Origin: Trogon surrucura
Taxonomy: Eukaryota > Chordata > Aves > Trogoniformes > Trogonidae
Length of the DNA stretch: 64,000 bases
Direction of reading: 5' to 3'
Assembly (NCBI GenBank): GCA_020746105.1
Contig: CM036634.1
Span: 2,177,556 to 2,241,555 of the forward strand
The position numbers and the translations under genes were made by a program. The notes beneath the pieces are model-generated. The model did no database searches. It was given only the letters and a program-made list of their open reading frames with translations, and was not told the DNA's origin. Within the stretch, counting starts at the first letter, position 1. Every line of letters starts with the position of its first letter. Shown here one piece after another: positions 11,087 through 21,300 of this stretch.

Positions 11087-13971
11087 CTAGACTATGCTAC
11101 ATAGGAACGTGTTCAGGCAGGTCTTGAATGTCTCCAGAGAAGGAGACTCCACACCCTCCCTGGGCAGCCTGTTCCAGTGTTCCGTCACCCTCACTGAGAA
11201 GAAGTTTCTTCTCGAGTTTAAGCGGAACCTCTTATGTTCCAGTTTCAGCCCATTACCCCTTGTCCTATCAGTGGTTGTCACCGACATGAGCCTGGCTCCA
11301 TCTTCGTGACACCCACCCTTGATATATTTGTAAATATTAATGAGGTCACCCCTCAGTCTCCTCTTCTCCAAACTAAAGAGCCCCAGCTCCCTCAGTCTTT
11401 TCTCATAAGGGAGATGCTACACTCCCTTAATCATCCTAGTTGCCCTGTGCTGGACTCTCTCCAGCAGTTCCCTGTCTTTCTTGAACTGAGGGGCCCAGAA
11501 CTGGACACAGTATTCCAGATGGGGTCTCACCAGGGCAGAGTAGAGGGGAAGGAGAACCTCTCTCGACCTACTAAACACCCCCCTTCTAACACACCCCAGG
11601 ATGCCATTGGCCTTCCTGGCCACAAGGGCACAGTGCTGGCTCATGGCCATCCTGCCGCCCACCAAGACTCCCAGGTCCCTTTCCCCTACACTGCTCTCTA
11701 ATAAGTCATTCCCCAACTTATACTGGAACCTGGGGTTGTTCCTACCCACATGCAAGACTCTACATTTACCCTTGTTACACTTCATTAAATTTTTCCCCGC
11801 CCAACCCTCCCGCCTGTCCAGGTCTCGCTGCATGGCAGCACAGCCTTCTGGCGTGTCAGCCACTCCTCCCAGCTTGGTGTCATCAGCAAACTTGCTGATA
11901 GGACTCTCTAGTCCCTCATCCAAGTCATTGATGAATATATTGAATAATACTGGTCCCAGTACCGACCCTTGAGGGACTCCACTGGATACAGGCCTCCAAC
12001 CAGACTCCGCCCCATTGACCAAAACTCTTTGGCTTCTTCCCCTTAGCCAGTTCACAGTCCACCTCACTACCCGAGAGTCTAGACCACACTTCCTCAGTTT
12101 AGCAGCAAGGATGCTGTGGGAGACTGTGTCAAATGCTTTACTGAAGTCAAGGTAGACCACATCCACCGCTCTGCCATCATCTATCCACCCTGTTATATCC
12201 TCATAAAAGGCTGTGAGGTTAGTCAAGCACGACTTCCCTTTGGTGAAGCCATGTTGACTGTCTCTAATGACCCTCTTATCCTTGATATGCCTTGAGATGG
12301 CACCAAGGATAAGTCGTTCCATCACTTTCCAGGGATGGAGGTGAGGCTGACCGGTCTATAGTTTCCCGGGCCCTCCTTCTTGCCCTTTTTGAAGACTGGA
12401 GTGACATTTGCTTCCCTCCAGTCCTCAGGCACCTCTCCCGTCTCCCAAGACTTGGCAAAGATGATGGAGAGTGGTCTAGCAATGACATCAGCCAGCTCCC
12501 TCAGCACCCGTGGATGCATCCCGTCTGGACCCATGGATTTATGGATGTCCAGATTGCTTAATTGGTCCCTAACCCAGTCCTCATCGACTAAAGCAAACTC
12601 CTCCACCGCCCTGACTTCCTCTGGGGCCTCAGGGGAACGGGGCTCCTCAGGACAGCCTCCGGCAGAGTAGACAGAGGCAAAGAAGGCATTCAGTAACTCT
12701 GCCTTCTCTGTATCTTCTGTCACCAAGGCACCCACCTCATTCATCAGTGGGCCTACATTGCCTCTGGTGTTAGTTTTATCTGCCACGTATTTGAAAAAGC
12801 TCTTCCTGTTGTCCTTGACCCCTCTCGCCAGGTTCAATTCTAGGGAGGCCTTTGCTTTCCTAGTTGCCTCCCTGCATCCTTGGACAACAGCCTTATATTC
12901 TTCCCAAGTGGCCAGCCCCGCCTTCCAAGATCTGTAAATTCTCCTCTTGCCCTTGAGCTTACCCAGCAGATCCCTGTTTAGCCACGCAGGTCTCCTGGCT
13001 CCCTTCCTTGACTTCCTACGTGTCGGGATGCTCTGATCTTGAGCATGGCAGAAGCAGTCCCTGAACGCTGACCAACTGTCTTGGGTCCCTTTACCTTCAA
13101 ACAGCCTTGCCCGTGGGATTTTCTCGAGTAATTGTTTGAAAAATCCAAAGTTTGCCTTGGCAAAGTCCAGGGTTGCAATTCTGCTTGCTATTTTGTTTCT
13201 GCTACATGAGATCCTGAACTCCACCATTTCATGGTCACTGCAGCCAAGGCAGCCCTCAACCTTCACTGCTTCCACCAGATCCTCCTTGTTAGCGAGGATG
13301 AGGTCCAGCAGTGCTCCTCTCCTAGTCGGCTCCTCCACCATTTGCATCAGAAAATTATCATCGATGCACTGGAGGAACCTCCTGGACTGTGGCTGGCTGG
13401 CTGAGTTGTCCTTCCAGCAAATATCAGGGAAGTTAAAATCCCCCACGACAACCAGGGCCTGTGATTGCGAGACCGCTCTCAGCTGCCTGTAGAAGGCCTC
13501 ATCAACTTCCTCACCCTGATCTGGTGGCCTGTCATAGACACCCACGACAGTATCTCTCCTGCCAGCCTGCCCCTTAATTCTAACCCATACACTCTCAACT
13601 TGCTCCTCGTCCATGCCTGGATGGTATTCAAGACATTGTAGTTGCTCTTTCACGTAAAGAGCGACTCCACCACCTCGCCTGGCTGGCCTGTCTTTCCTGA
13701 AAAGGACAGAGCCACCCATGACCACATTGCAGTCATGTGAGCTGTCCCACCATGTCTCTGTAATTGCCACCAGATCATAATCTCCTGCCCGAACCCAGGT
13801 TTCTAGCTCCTCCTGCTTATTCCCCATGCTGCGTGCATTGGTGTATAAGCATTTCAGGGAGCAAGCTGAGCACACTGATCTCACCCTAGGGGGATGGGAG
13901 GCCACCCGGTCCTCATAATTCCTACGACACTGCCCCGCTGCAATCCCAGCTATAACCCCATCCCCCTTCAT
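11087..13971 (-). pseudogene. CR1 ORF2 (endonuclease and reverse transcriptase), one frameshift and one nonsense codon
   Basis: The N-terminal apurinic-type endonuclease is complete, with motifs T-N-A-R-S, T-E-T-W-W, V-V-G-D-F-N-F, L-L-D-L-I and C-S-D-H-E. The reverse transcriptase follows with [19 protein letters not shown] and the catalytic F-A-D-D. A single-base deletion at about 12324, just after T-S-I-P-G-K, separates the first 549 codons from the RT core. An in-frame TAG at 11417-11419 (after R-M-I-K-G-V) cuts off the last 110 or so residues, including W-N-R-L-P. Two lesions in nearly 2.9 kb point to a young but inactive copy. Confidence 0.92.
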
Positions 13972-13973
13972 AT

Positions 13974-15035
13974 CTAGTTTAAAGAACGCTCTATGAGTCC
14001 CGCCAGCTCGTGACCAAGGATCCTTTTTTCCCTTTGTGTCATTTGAACCCCAGCTTGTTTCAGTAGACCAGGTGCTCTGTAGATCTCCCCATGGTTAAAA
14101 AATCCAAAGCTAGACCGCTGGCACCACCCCTTTAGCCAAGTATTAATCTGCTGCACTTTGTCAAACCTTCCACTATTTTTCCTCATAATTGAAGGAATAG
14201 AGGCAAACACAACCTGTGCACCTGATCCCTCTAGCATCCGCCCCAGTGCCCTAAAGTCCCTTTTGATTGCTTCTGGCCGTCTCTCTACTATCTCATCATT
14301 ACCGATCTGCATAACCAAAAGCGGGTAATAGTCCGTGGGTTTGACCAGACCAGGAAGCTTCTTGATAACATCCTTAACTCGGGCCCCAGGGAGGCAGCAG
14401 ACTTCCCTGTGGGTCGGATCAGGGCGGCAGACAGGGCCCTCTGTTCCCCTCAAGAGGGAGTCTCCAATTACAATTACCCTCCTTTTTTTCTTAGATGAAG
14501 AAGTCCTAACGTGTGTATCCGAGTGACTAGACAGCCCTATGGGTGAACCCTCCACTGACTCTTCCTTTGCCTGGCTCTCATTGTCTAGAGCCCCATACCT
14601 GTTCTGCAGGGGCAACCGGGCAGGTGAGGGAGGACAGGCAGGGATTTTCCTTCCTCTCCTGGCAGGCACCTGCTTCCACTCCTCCCTATCCTTTAGGTCC
14701 CCACCTTTTGCCTGATGGCCAGAGGTGGGGGGATATTCAGCTCTTTGCGGAGCTTGCTGCTCGCCATCCAGGACGTGACTCCACCGATCTATCTCTCTCT
14801 CCGACTCCCTAATGCTCCTCAGCCTTTCTACTTCCTCCTTCAGTTCAGCCACCAGGCTGAGCAGATCGCTCACCTGGTCACATCGGACACAGGTGTCGCC
14901 TCCACTACCCTCCAGGGCCAGTGCCAGGCTCCAGCATTCTCTGCAGCCCGAGGCCTGAACACCCACATGCTTACCTGGGGCCTCTGTCTGGGTGCCCACA
15001 GTTCTTCTAACAACCATTGACCTGGTGGCAACCAT
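13974..15035 (-). CDS. CR1 ORF1 protein (coiled coil and SGNH esterase-like), 353 aa
   Basis: An open frame of 353 codons. The N-terminal part has Cys-rich spacing (CRECW ... CVRCDQ near residues 32-58), then a short leucine-rich coiled coil ([18 protein letters not shown] near 63-80). A Ser/Lys-rich linker leads to an esterase-like region with V-I-G-D-S-L-L (SGNH block I, near 190) and M-Q-I-G-N-D (block III, near 244). The C-terminal block where CR1 esterases usually carry the catalytic His reads G-V-Q-M here, so the expected His is not visible and activity is doubtful. In CR1 the product is thought to bind the element RNA. It is directly followed by ORF2 with a 2-bp gap. Confidence 0.85.
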   Translation of the reverse strand: MVATRSMVVRRTVGTQTEAPGKHVGVQASGCRECWSLALALEGSGGDTCVRCDQVSDLLSLVAELKEEVERLRSIRESEREIDRWSHVLDGEQQAPQRAEYPPTSGHQAKGGDLKDREEWKQVPARRGRKIPACPPSPARLPLQNRYGALDNESQAKEESVEGSPIGLSSHSDTHVRTSSSKKKRRVIVIGDSLLRGTEGPVCRPDPTHREVCCLPGARVKDVIKKLPGLVKPTDYYPLLVMQIGNDEIVERRPEAIKRDFRALGRMLEGSGAQVVFASIPSIMRKNSGRFDKVQQINTWLKGWCQRSSFGFFNHGEIYRAPGLLKQAGVQMTQREKRILGHELAGLIERSLN

Positions 15036-15398
15036 AGTTGGCTCTACAATACAAGACTCTCTGAAAGCTATGCACAGAATAGTTTACTTGCCTTTTAACA
15101 AAGACTTACCCTTTTGTTCGGTGGGCAGGGACTAGTCCCTGCCCTCCCCAAGGCTTCTTATACCCTGAGGGCACAGTTAACAGCTGATCACCGTGTTTAA
15201 AATCGCCACTCCGCTGAGGGTGGCTCCGCCCACGCTATCTCGGGTGTCCGCCCTGGAGCTGCCGGTGCGGCCTCAGGTTTGGTTGCTGTAGCCGGCTTAA
15301 AAAAAAGCCCCCCAAAAGCTTTTTGCCAGCCTTTTTTTCGCTTAGATTCCTTCCCCAGTGCAGCGTTACCTGCTCTGAAGCTGGGCTCCACAGCAAAA
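15036..15398 (-). promoter_or_regulatory. CR1 5' UTR / internal promoter region
   Basis: 363 bp between the element's 5' boundary and the ORF1 start, with GC-rich stretches and short A/T runs. Autonomous LINEs carry an internal promoter here; no specific element is identified. Confidence 0.5.
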
Positions 15399-16516
15399 TG
15401 TCACCACCCTCCCGACCAGAGGCAGCTCCCTTGGCTGCCCTCGCGTCCCCCGGACCCTCAGCATCCCAAAGGCCCGGGCATGGCCCCGCACTCCCCCCAG
15501 CAGTGCCCTTCCTGGGCTGGGAGACCAGGACGCCACAGACGAGACCAGGCGCAGTGGCCAGAGTCCCAACAAAAAGAGAGGGAAAGCATTTAGGACGAGA
15601 GGAAAGGGCTGCAAGTTGGCCCAGGGGAGGGCTGGGCTGGACACTGGGAAGAAGTTCTTCACTGACAGGGTCACTGGCCATTGGAACAGGCTGCCCAGGG
15701 CCGGCGTGCAATCACCAGCCCTGCAGGTATTTCAACTGGTCTGGTGCTCAGGGACACGGTTTAGTGGCGACCTGGCAGTGCTGGGTTAACGGCTGGACTC
15801 CATGAGCTTAGAGGTCTCTTCCAGCCACAGAGATTCTGAGACTTTCATTTCTGCATTGACTTTCTTGGATCAGTGGTTGGGTGTTGATGAAGTTTTTATT
15901 GCTCAAACTTGAGAAGGACCAACGAAGCAGTGAGAAGGGGCCTTAGTGCTGCCGGGCAGCCCTTCCCCTGACAGCCCTGGGGTCTTCTGCTTCTCCAGGG
16001 CAACGGCTGCCTCTCCGACCTCTCGTTCTGATCAGTCGCTGCTCTTCGTGCGCTGCCACCGAGGGTCTGTCTTCCCCTCCTCGTGCGCTGACAACGAGGG
16101 TCTGTCTCCCCCTCCTCCTGTGCTGCCACCGAGGGTCCGTCTTCTCCTCCACCTCCAGTCCAGCAACCGCCGAGCTGCCACCAAGCATTTCTCTTCTCCT
16201 CCAACCTCACGTCGAGCAACATTCTCGCCTTCGGGCCAGTGGGACCCACCTCCAGGCCCCAGGGCCCTCCGCAGCCCTCTGAGGGGACTCCTCCCGGCAC
16301 AGCAGCCCGGCGGGAGCCACGTTGTCTCTTCCCCTCTTCCTCGGGCGCAGAGCGGAGGAGCTGGCATTCCGTCAGAAGGGTTGGGGGTAGGGAGAGGGTG
16401 GATGGCGGGAAGGGAGGGCTCCCGACACCCGCGGCCGTCAGCAAACTGTCCTCCGTGCCGGGGAGATGGAGCAGGGGAGCCCGCGGGCAGCCCGGCGCGG
16501 AGGGCAGGCCTCCCAG

Positions 16517-16978
16517 CTAGCGCCCGCTGCGGCGGCCGGCCCGACGGTAGGGCGCTGACCTGGCGCTGCTCCAGCACCGCCGCTGGGCTGCTGGGGCGGA
16601 GTGGAGAGGGCCTGGCGGGAAGTGGAGCTGCCAGGGGAGCCACCAGCCAGGAGGATCCACATCCATAGGCTGCACCTCATCGCTGGGTGGATCCACCTCC
16701 ATCGGCTCCTCAACATCTGCAGGTGGATCCACCTCCATCGGCTCCTCAACATCTGCAGGTGGATCCACCTCCATCGGCTCCTCAACATCTGCAGGTGGAT
16801 CCACCTGCATGGGCTCCACTCCCGAGGAAGCTACAGGAGCCACCGCCATCACTGCCTTGTAGCTTCCTCCGGCCACGAGCCAACTCTTGCACTGCAACTT
16901 CTGCAGTCGCCTCGTTGGTCGCCGACAACGAGGAGGGCAACCGCTCGCCTCGCTGCGGGTCCTCTGCCTTCCAGCCAT
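16517..16978 (-). CDS. Array gene copy 6, 153 aa (one extra 12-residue repeat)
   Basis: Same frame with one additional 36-bp repeat, adding exactly one 12-residue block (P-M-E-V-D-P-P-A-D-V-E-E) without shifting the frame. One Pro-to-Ser replacement is present in the Arg-rich tail. Promoter-like sites lie at 17061-17087 and the AATAAA at 15895-15900, just right of the CR1. It is the copy nearest FBXW8 exon 4 and carries the least array sequence upstream: unit sequence ends about 660 bp upstream of its ATG. Confidence 0.58.
   Translation of the reverse strand: MAGRQRTRSEASGCPPRCRRPTRRLQKLQCKSWLVAGGSYKAVMAVAPVASSGVEPMQVDPPADVEEPMEVDPPADVEEPMEVDPPADVEEPMEVDPPSDEVQPMDVDPPGWWLPWQLHFPPGPLHSAPAAQRRCWSSARSAPYRRAGRRSGR
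16686..16817. repeat. 36-bp in-frame minisatellite, expanded (copy 6)
   Basis: About 3.7 copies instead of 2.7. The added copy matches its neighbours exactly or nearly so, pointing to a recent single-unit expansion by slippage or unequal exchange. Confidence 0.9.
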
Positions 16979-17639
16979 GCTGGCGCTCGAGGGCCCAGTC
17001 GCTCAGCGAATGACTCAGCCAACCGCTGGCGCACATAAGAGGGCGCGGTGAGGTAGCTCGTGACATCACCAGCCCACTGTGACATCACGAGGCCACAGTG
17101 ATGGCCCCGCAAATACCCACACACGGCTCTTTTGGCCCTGCTGGAGCCCCTTGCTTTTGGCTTCCCTTTACCTCTCGGTTGGTTGGGGTCATGTTTTTAA
17201 AGCTTCCCCCACATGACAAAGAAAAGCACATCCCTCTCAAGGGAAAAGCCAAAACTCTCTTGGCACTAACACACCCTGGAAACTGACTTTCAAGATGGAC
17301 GAGCAACAGACAAGGAAATGACAGCACTAAGAGACACAATATTCATTTTCATCCCCCACTAGAACCAGGAAGAACAGCATCTCCTCCTCGTGCATCCACA
17401 TCCTTGCTCTCACACAGTCCAGCAATCGACACAGAAAGAGCAATAGATGGACAAAACTGCACAACAGTCACCGGGCTGGCTAATTCGGAGCCCACCGCCT
17501 CTGTTTTCTCCACACAACGTGCAACACGAGTGATCCGGGGCTCAACACACACCACCACCCATAAGCCACCTCCCCACTGCCAGGGACCACAGCCTTGCAA
17601 ATAAAGATCCAGCATCACAGAACCACAGCAAGTGCTTCA

Positions 17640-17861
17640 GTTAATTTCTTCTCTGCATTAGATCATGCCGCAGCCTCCTCATCCTCACCCCCCTCCTCTC
17701 CAGTGACATATAGGTACACGCCTAAGATCTTTCACTTCAACACTATGAAGCCACACTCCTCTCCCAGCTTCAGCAAGGACCTGTTGAACACATGTAGCTG
17801 CATCTACCTCAGGAACACTCTCGTTGGTTCAGTCCTCTCCAGAAGAGGATCTCTCCATAGC
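17640..17861. other. Stretch between array end and CR1 fragment, nothing recognised
   Basis: 222 bp with a pyrimidine-rich patch (17680-17705). It has no similarity to the array unit and no recognised exon or repeat. Confidence 0.5.
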
Positions 17862-18328
17862 AGAGATATCGAGGTGTTAGAGCGAGCACAGAGGAGGGCA
17901 AGAAAGCTGGTTAAGGGCCTGGAGAACAGATCTTACGAGGAGAGATTGAGGAAGCTGGGACTGTTCAGTTTAATGAAGACGAGGCTGAGGGGGGACCTCA
18001 TCATGCTCTACAGTTACTTGAAAGGACGTTGTAGAGAGGTTGGTGCTGGTCTCTTCCCACAGGTAATTAGGGCGAATAGTTTCAAGTTGCAACAGGGCAA
18101 GTTTAGACTGGACATTAGGAGGAAATTCTTCATGGAAAGAGTGTTCAGACACTGGAACAGACTGCCTGGGGAGGTGGTTGAGTCGCCATCCCTGGATGTG
18201 TTTAAGTGTCGCTCAGACATGGTGTTGGGTGATACGGTTTAGGGGTGAACTTCTAGTGTAGGGTTAATGGTTGGCTCGATGATCCCAAGGGTCTTCTCCA
18301 ACCTGAATTGTTCTACGATTCTATGATC
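17862..18328 (+). mobile_element. CR1 3' fragment (plus)
   Basis: It encodes a CR1 ORF2 tail in one open frame (D-I-E-V-L-E-R-A-Q, then R-L-R-G-D-L-I, then [15 protein letters not shown]) up to a stop at 18240. A CR1 3' UTR follows, ending in TTCTACGATTCTATGATCC. It is 5'-truncated, as most bird CR1 copies are. Confidence 0.93.
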
Positions 18329-21300
18329 CTGCCCATAGTGCTCACACCAGTTCTGTCATGGGAGTGAGGAGAGCTGTACCTGCCAGGAGAACTCCGCGAG
18401 CACCCGTCAAACCCCACCCTCCCATCCGTCTGTCCAGAAAACCCACCAGTGCACTCCAAGATAGGACAAGTGCTTCTCGTACATCAGGAAGAGGAGGGCA
18501 GCGAGGCATTTTTGCCCCCATCCCTCCCGTACTCGTCTTACCCCCGTTTCTCATTGAGCAACACCCCACAAATCCTTCCCACCGCAGCACGACAGCACAT
18601 CAGTCCCGAGCAGCAAACCTAAAGGATTTGCAGAGACAGTACAAGACCATGCTGGAAACCTAAGAAGAGGTCTAGGTTTGGGCAAGGAGCCACTGTGGAG
18701 AAATGGGAGATATAAACCATCTCCTCAGCTGACAACACGCTCTGCCGGCCATCAGGGCCGCGTGCCCATTTCCAGCATACACTGGGCCTGTACCAGAACT
18801 GAACTGGAAGAATTTCAAACGCAGATGAATCCAACTCCGAACTGAAAAATTTAATGGTTCGAACTCCCTGCTTTTAACGCCGTTGCGAAGAGCAACACGC
18901 TTTCAATTTGTAACCACAACAAAAGGCTTTTAAACTATTAAAAACATTGCCTTGCTGTAAAAAAAATAAAAAGGCTGCTTTATTGCAGATAATTGGCAAA
19001 TCTGCCAAATCAATATAGATGGCTAAAGAGAAGAACACGCTGCACTTTACAGAGCCTATTTCTAGACAATTCCAGTATTTCTATTTATCTCCTACCACAA
19101 CAATTTTTATGCTTTACCATGAAAATTTAGTTTCGATTGCCAGCTACCGAATGAAAGAACCCTAGATTGCAGTCTTCTCCAGAACACACACAGTCCTCCA
19201 TCTCACTCAGTTACTGATTTTTCTACCATGGTGGCTATGAAGAGCCCACACAACTTTGTGCCAGAGTGCAAAAAAAACACCAAACCCAAACACACAAACA
19301 AACAAACCCAACAACCTTTTCCATTTTACATAACAAATTCTATTTGCTATAATACCAATAGCATTTGGCTGCTGGTCTTTTCTGATGGGTGTAATGCATT
19401 TATTGCAGAGGTAGGTAAATACTCCAACATCTAACATAAGCCACTTGTGCAAAAAAAAGCCCATGTTTCCCCTCTCCAGGTGCCCCCTGCCCTGACGCCT
19501 TCCAAGGTGTTCTACCCCCACAGTGTCTGGCTCTCGGCTCGGGGTCTGCGTGCTTCTCTCCCTATTCACCAGGGTCATCCTCCTCTTAGTGCACAGCAGA
19601 GACTTTCCACCCAAGTAACTCAGCTTTGATAGACTTAATTTCACTTTGCTCTAGTTCTTTCAAACATTTCAGTGTATATGCACGACACGTAGCAGCAGGA
19701 GAAATGCAAGAGCCCTATTTTTCTAACTATAGATCTCCTTGACAAGCCAGGTCTGTAATTCCAGACAGATCTGTAAAAACTAGTCTGCAAACTCAGTATA
19801 TCCATTAAAAACTTGCTGAAATGGAGCAACAGTAATGCACAGGGTATAAAGAAATTGAAAATAAAAATCGAAATCAGATGGTACCTACAAACCTACTATA
19901 ATAAATACCTACTCCCTAACCAAAAGCATTTCAACTGATTTTTATTGGCAGCAATGCCACAATGAGATGAACAATTTGCTCGTGCCCTCTCACACGAGTG
20001 GAAGCAGAAGACTGAAGGAGAAGGAGCTGGGGGTTAAAAGCTGCTGATGTTCCACGACGGCTGGGAAGCAGGTGGTGAAGTGCAGAGCACATGTGGGAGG
20101 AAGCAGAGATGGAGGCTGGGCACGGCTCTAATGAAGTGGGGCTGAAGAGGCAGACGATTTCATAAGGAGAAAAACATCAGGAAACTGGTCAAAACACAGA
20201 ATCTCAGCTGAAAAAACAACAAACCTCAACTGTGTTGGATAGCAATAGCCAGAACAAATTTGGGGAAGAGGAGGAGGGGGAGGCTGATCTCTCTCCAGAG
20301 CCCCAGATGTCTTTATCGTTGCCTAATGACAATTATACTCAACCAATTAAGACACTGCTATCACAGTTGCATTGTTAGTAAGCCTTTGGCCCCGAGTGTT
20401 GATGGCTGTCTAATTAGTGTTTGTGCAAAGTACAACTGCAACTAATATATAAACTGACAAATACACAAAAGAAAAACTGTTAACAGGAACATTTTCAAAA
20501 CAGTCGAGCCTCTACTCATTCAGTCCATGGCAGGAGCAAAGACAAACGGTTTTCCTTCATGGCTTGCTCATTGCTGGCACTGCAGAATTTCACTTCAAAC
20601 AAGCGGCGCAACTAGACCATCGCCGAGTTTCTGCCGAAACAGGATGCTGGTGTCGGTCCGTTTTGTCGGCTGCCTCAAGCACATCACTCCGGGGCAAGTC
20701 TTACTACACTGAATTGGTCTGAACGCCAACGACTTTTGACAAGGCACTTCAGAAACCGGTTCACATTTTCCATATTTCCTCTAAAGAATTTGTAGCAAGA
20801 AAAGAAAAAGGAAGGCAAAAGGAAAAAAACCTTTGTTTCACAGTCAGGTTTGATTTCCAGAAGGCAAAGTCTGTTCAGTTTCCAGATACCTGCAGTGATC
20901 AACAAAACAAAAAACCCAGCAACTTTGTTTCAGGCAGTCAGTGACCATCTGTTAATACTCAAAAGATCTTATTATGAAGTCCTTACAATGTCAATGCATT
21001 TCATTGAAGTCAGTAGGAATTTTGCTCAAGTAACAGTCTCTAGCTATAGCTCTCTTCCAACAGATGCCTGTTGATAAGCAAGTAAAATAATGAGTATTTT
21101 GTATCATCTTGCTGCAACAAGCTTCTCAGACCTTTCATCCCGAATCCACCAAAAGCAACTAACCAGTCCTTCACGTGGTTAATTAAGGCATCTAGCCAGT
21201 GACCCCCTCAGTAGGCTTAAGGTCCAATTAAATACGCAAACCCAAGTCCAAATGCCTTTAAGTTGGTTCAAATCACTCTTAAGCTTCATCATCTCCATAA

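Larger units (their letters stand above)
11001..15398 (-). mobile_element. Nearly full-length CR1 LINE with 5-bp target-site duplication
   Basis: On the minus strand the element reads 5' UTR (15398-15036), ORF1 (15035-13974), ORF2 (13971-11087) and a 3' end with the CR1-type ATTCTATGATTC octamer-like repeats at 11001-11030. The flanks are TGTCA at 10996-11000 and again at 15399-15403; removing the element restores the unit sequence. Most bird CR1 copies are 5'-truncated, so a 4.4-kb copy with both reading frames and a 5' UTR is uncommon. It is absent from the other units, so it arrived after amplification or is confined to this copy. Confidence 0.95.
9654..16469. repeat. Array unit 5, split by a CR1 insertion
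   Basis: Unit sequence runs 9654-11000 and resumes at 15399. The two halves join seamlessly when the CR1 and one 5-bp duplication are removed. With unit 6 it shares a change of CACGTG to CACATG (near 10359 and 17211). Confidence 0.95.
1..17639. repeat. Tandem array of a 2.41-kb unit (five complete units plus a partial sixth)
   Basis: The same sequence recurs head to tail, with equivalent points at 1, 2414, 4828, 7241, 9654 and 16470. The period is 2,413 bp (2,414 for the second unit, from one extra C in a C run near 3850). The fifth unit is stretched to 6,816 bp by a CR1 insertion of 4,403 bp including its duplicated target. Copies differ by scattered single-base changes, so they are very similar but not identical. 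The array begins at or before the left window edge and stops abruptly at 17639. Each unit holds a minus-strand reading frame with promoter-like and poly(A) signals, a 36-bp and a 35-bp minisatellite, and two facing CR1 remnants. This is far too long a unit for a classical satellite; it resembles an amplified gene cluster. Confidence 0.97.
16470..17639. repeat. Array unit 6, truncated
   Basis: 1,170 bp of unit sequence, with one extra 36-bp repeat copy inside the coding frame. Similarity ends after AGTGCTTCA at 17639, 35 bp past a plus-strand AATAAA (17599-17604). Confidence 0.93.

Noticed and set aside
1..17639. Array considered as a classical satellite, rDNA-like array or CRISPR
   Set aside because: The unit is far too long and gene-bearing for a simple satellite, has no rRNA sequence, and lacks the repeat-spacer pattern of CRISPR, which would not occur in a bird genome.
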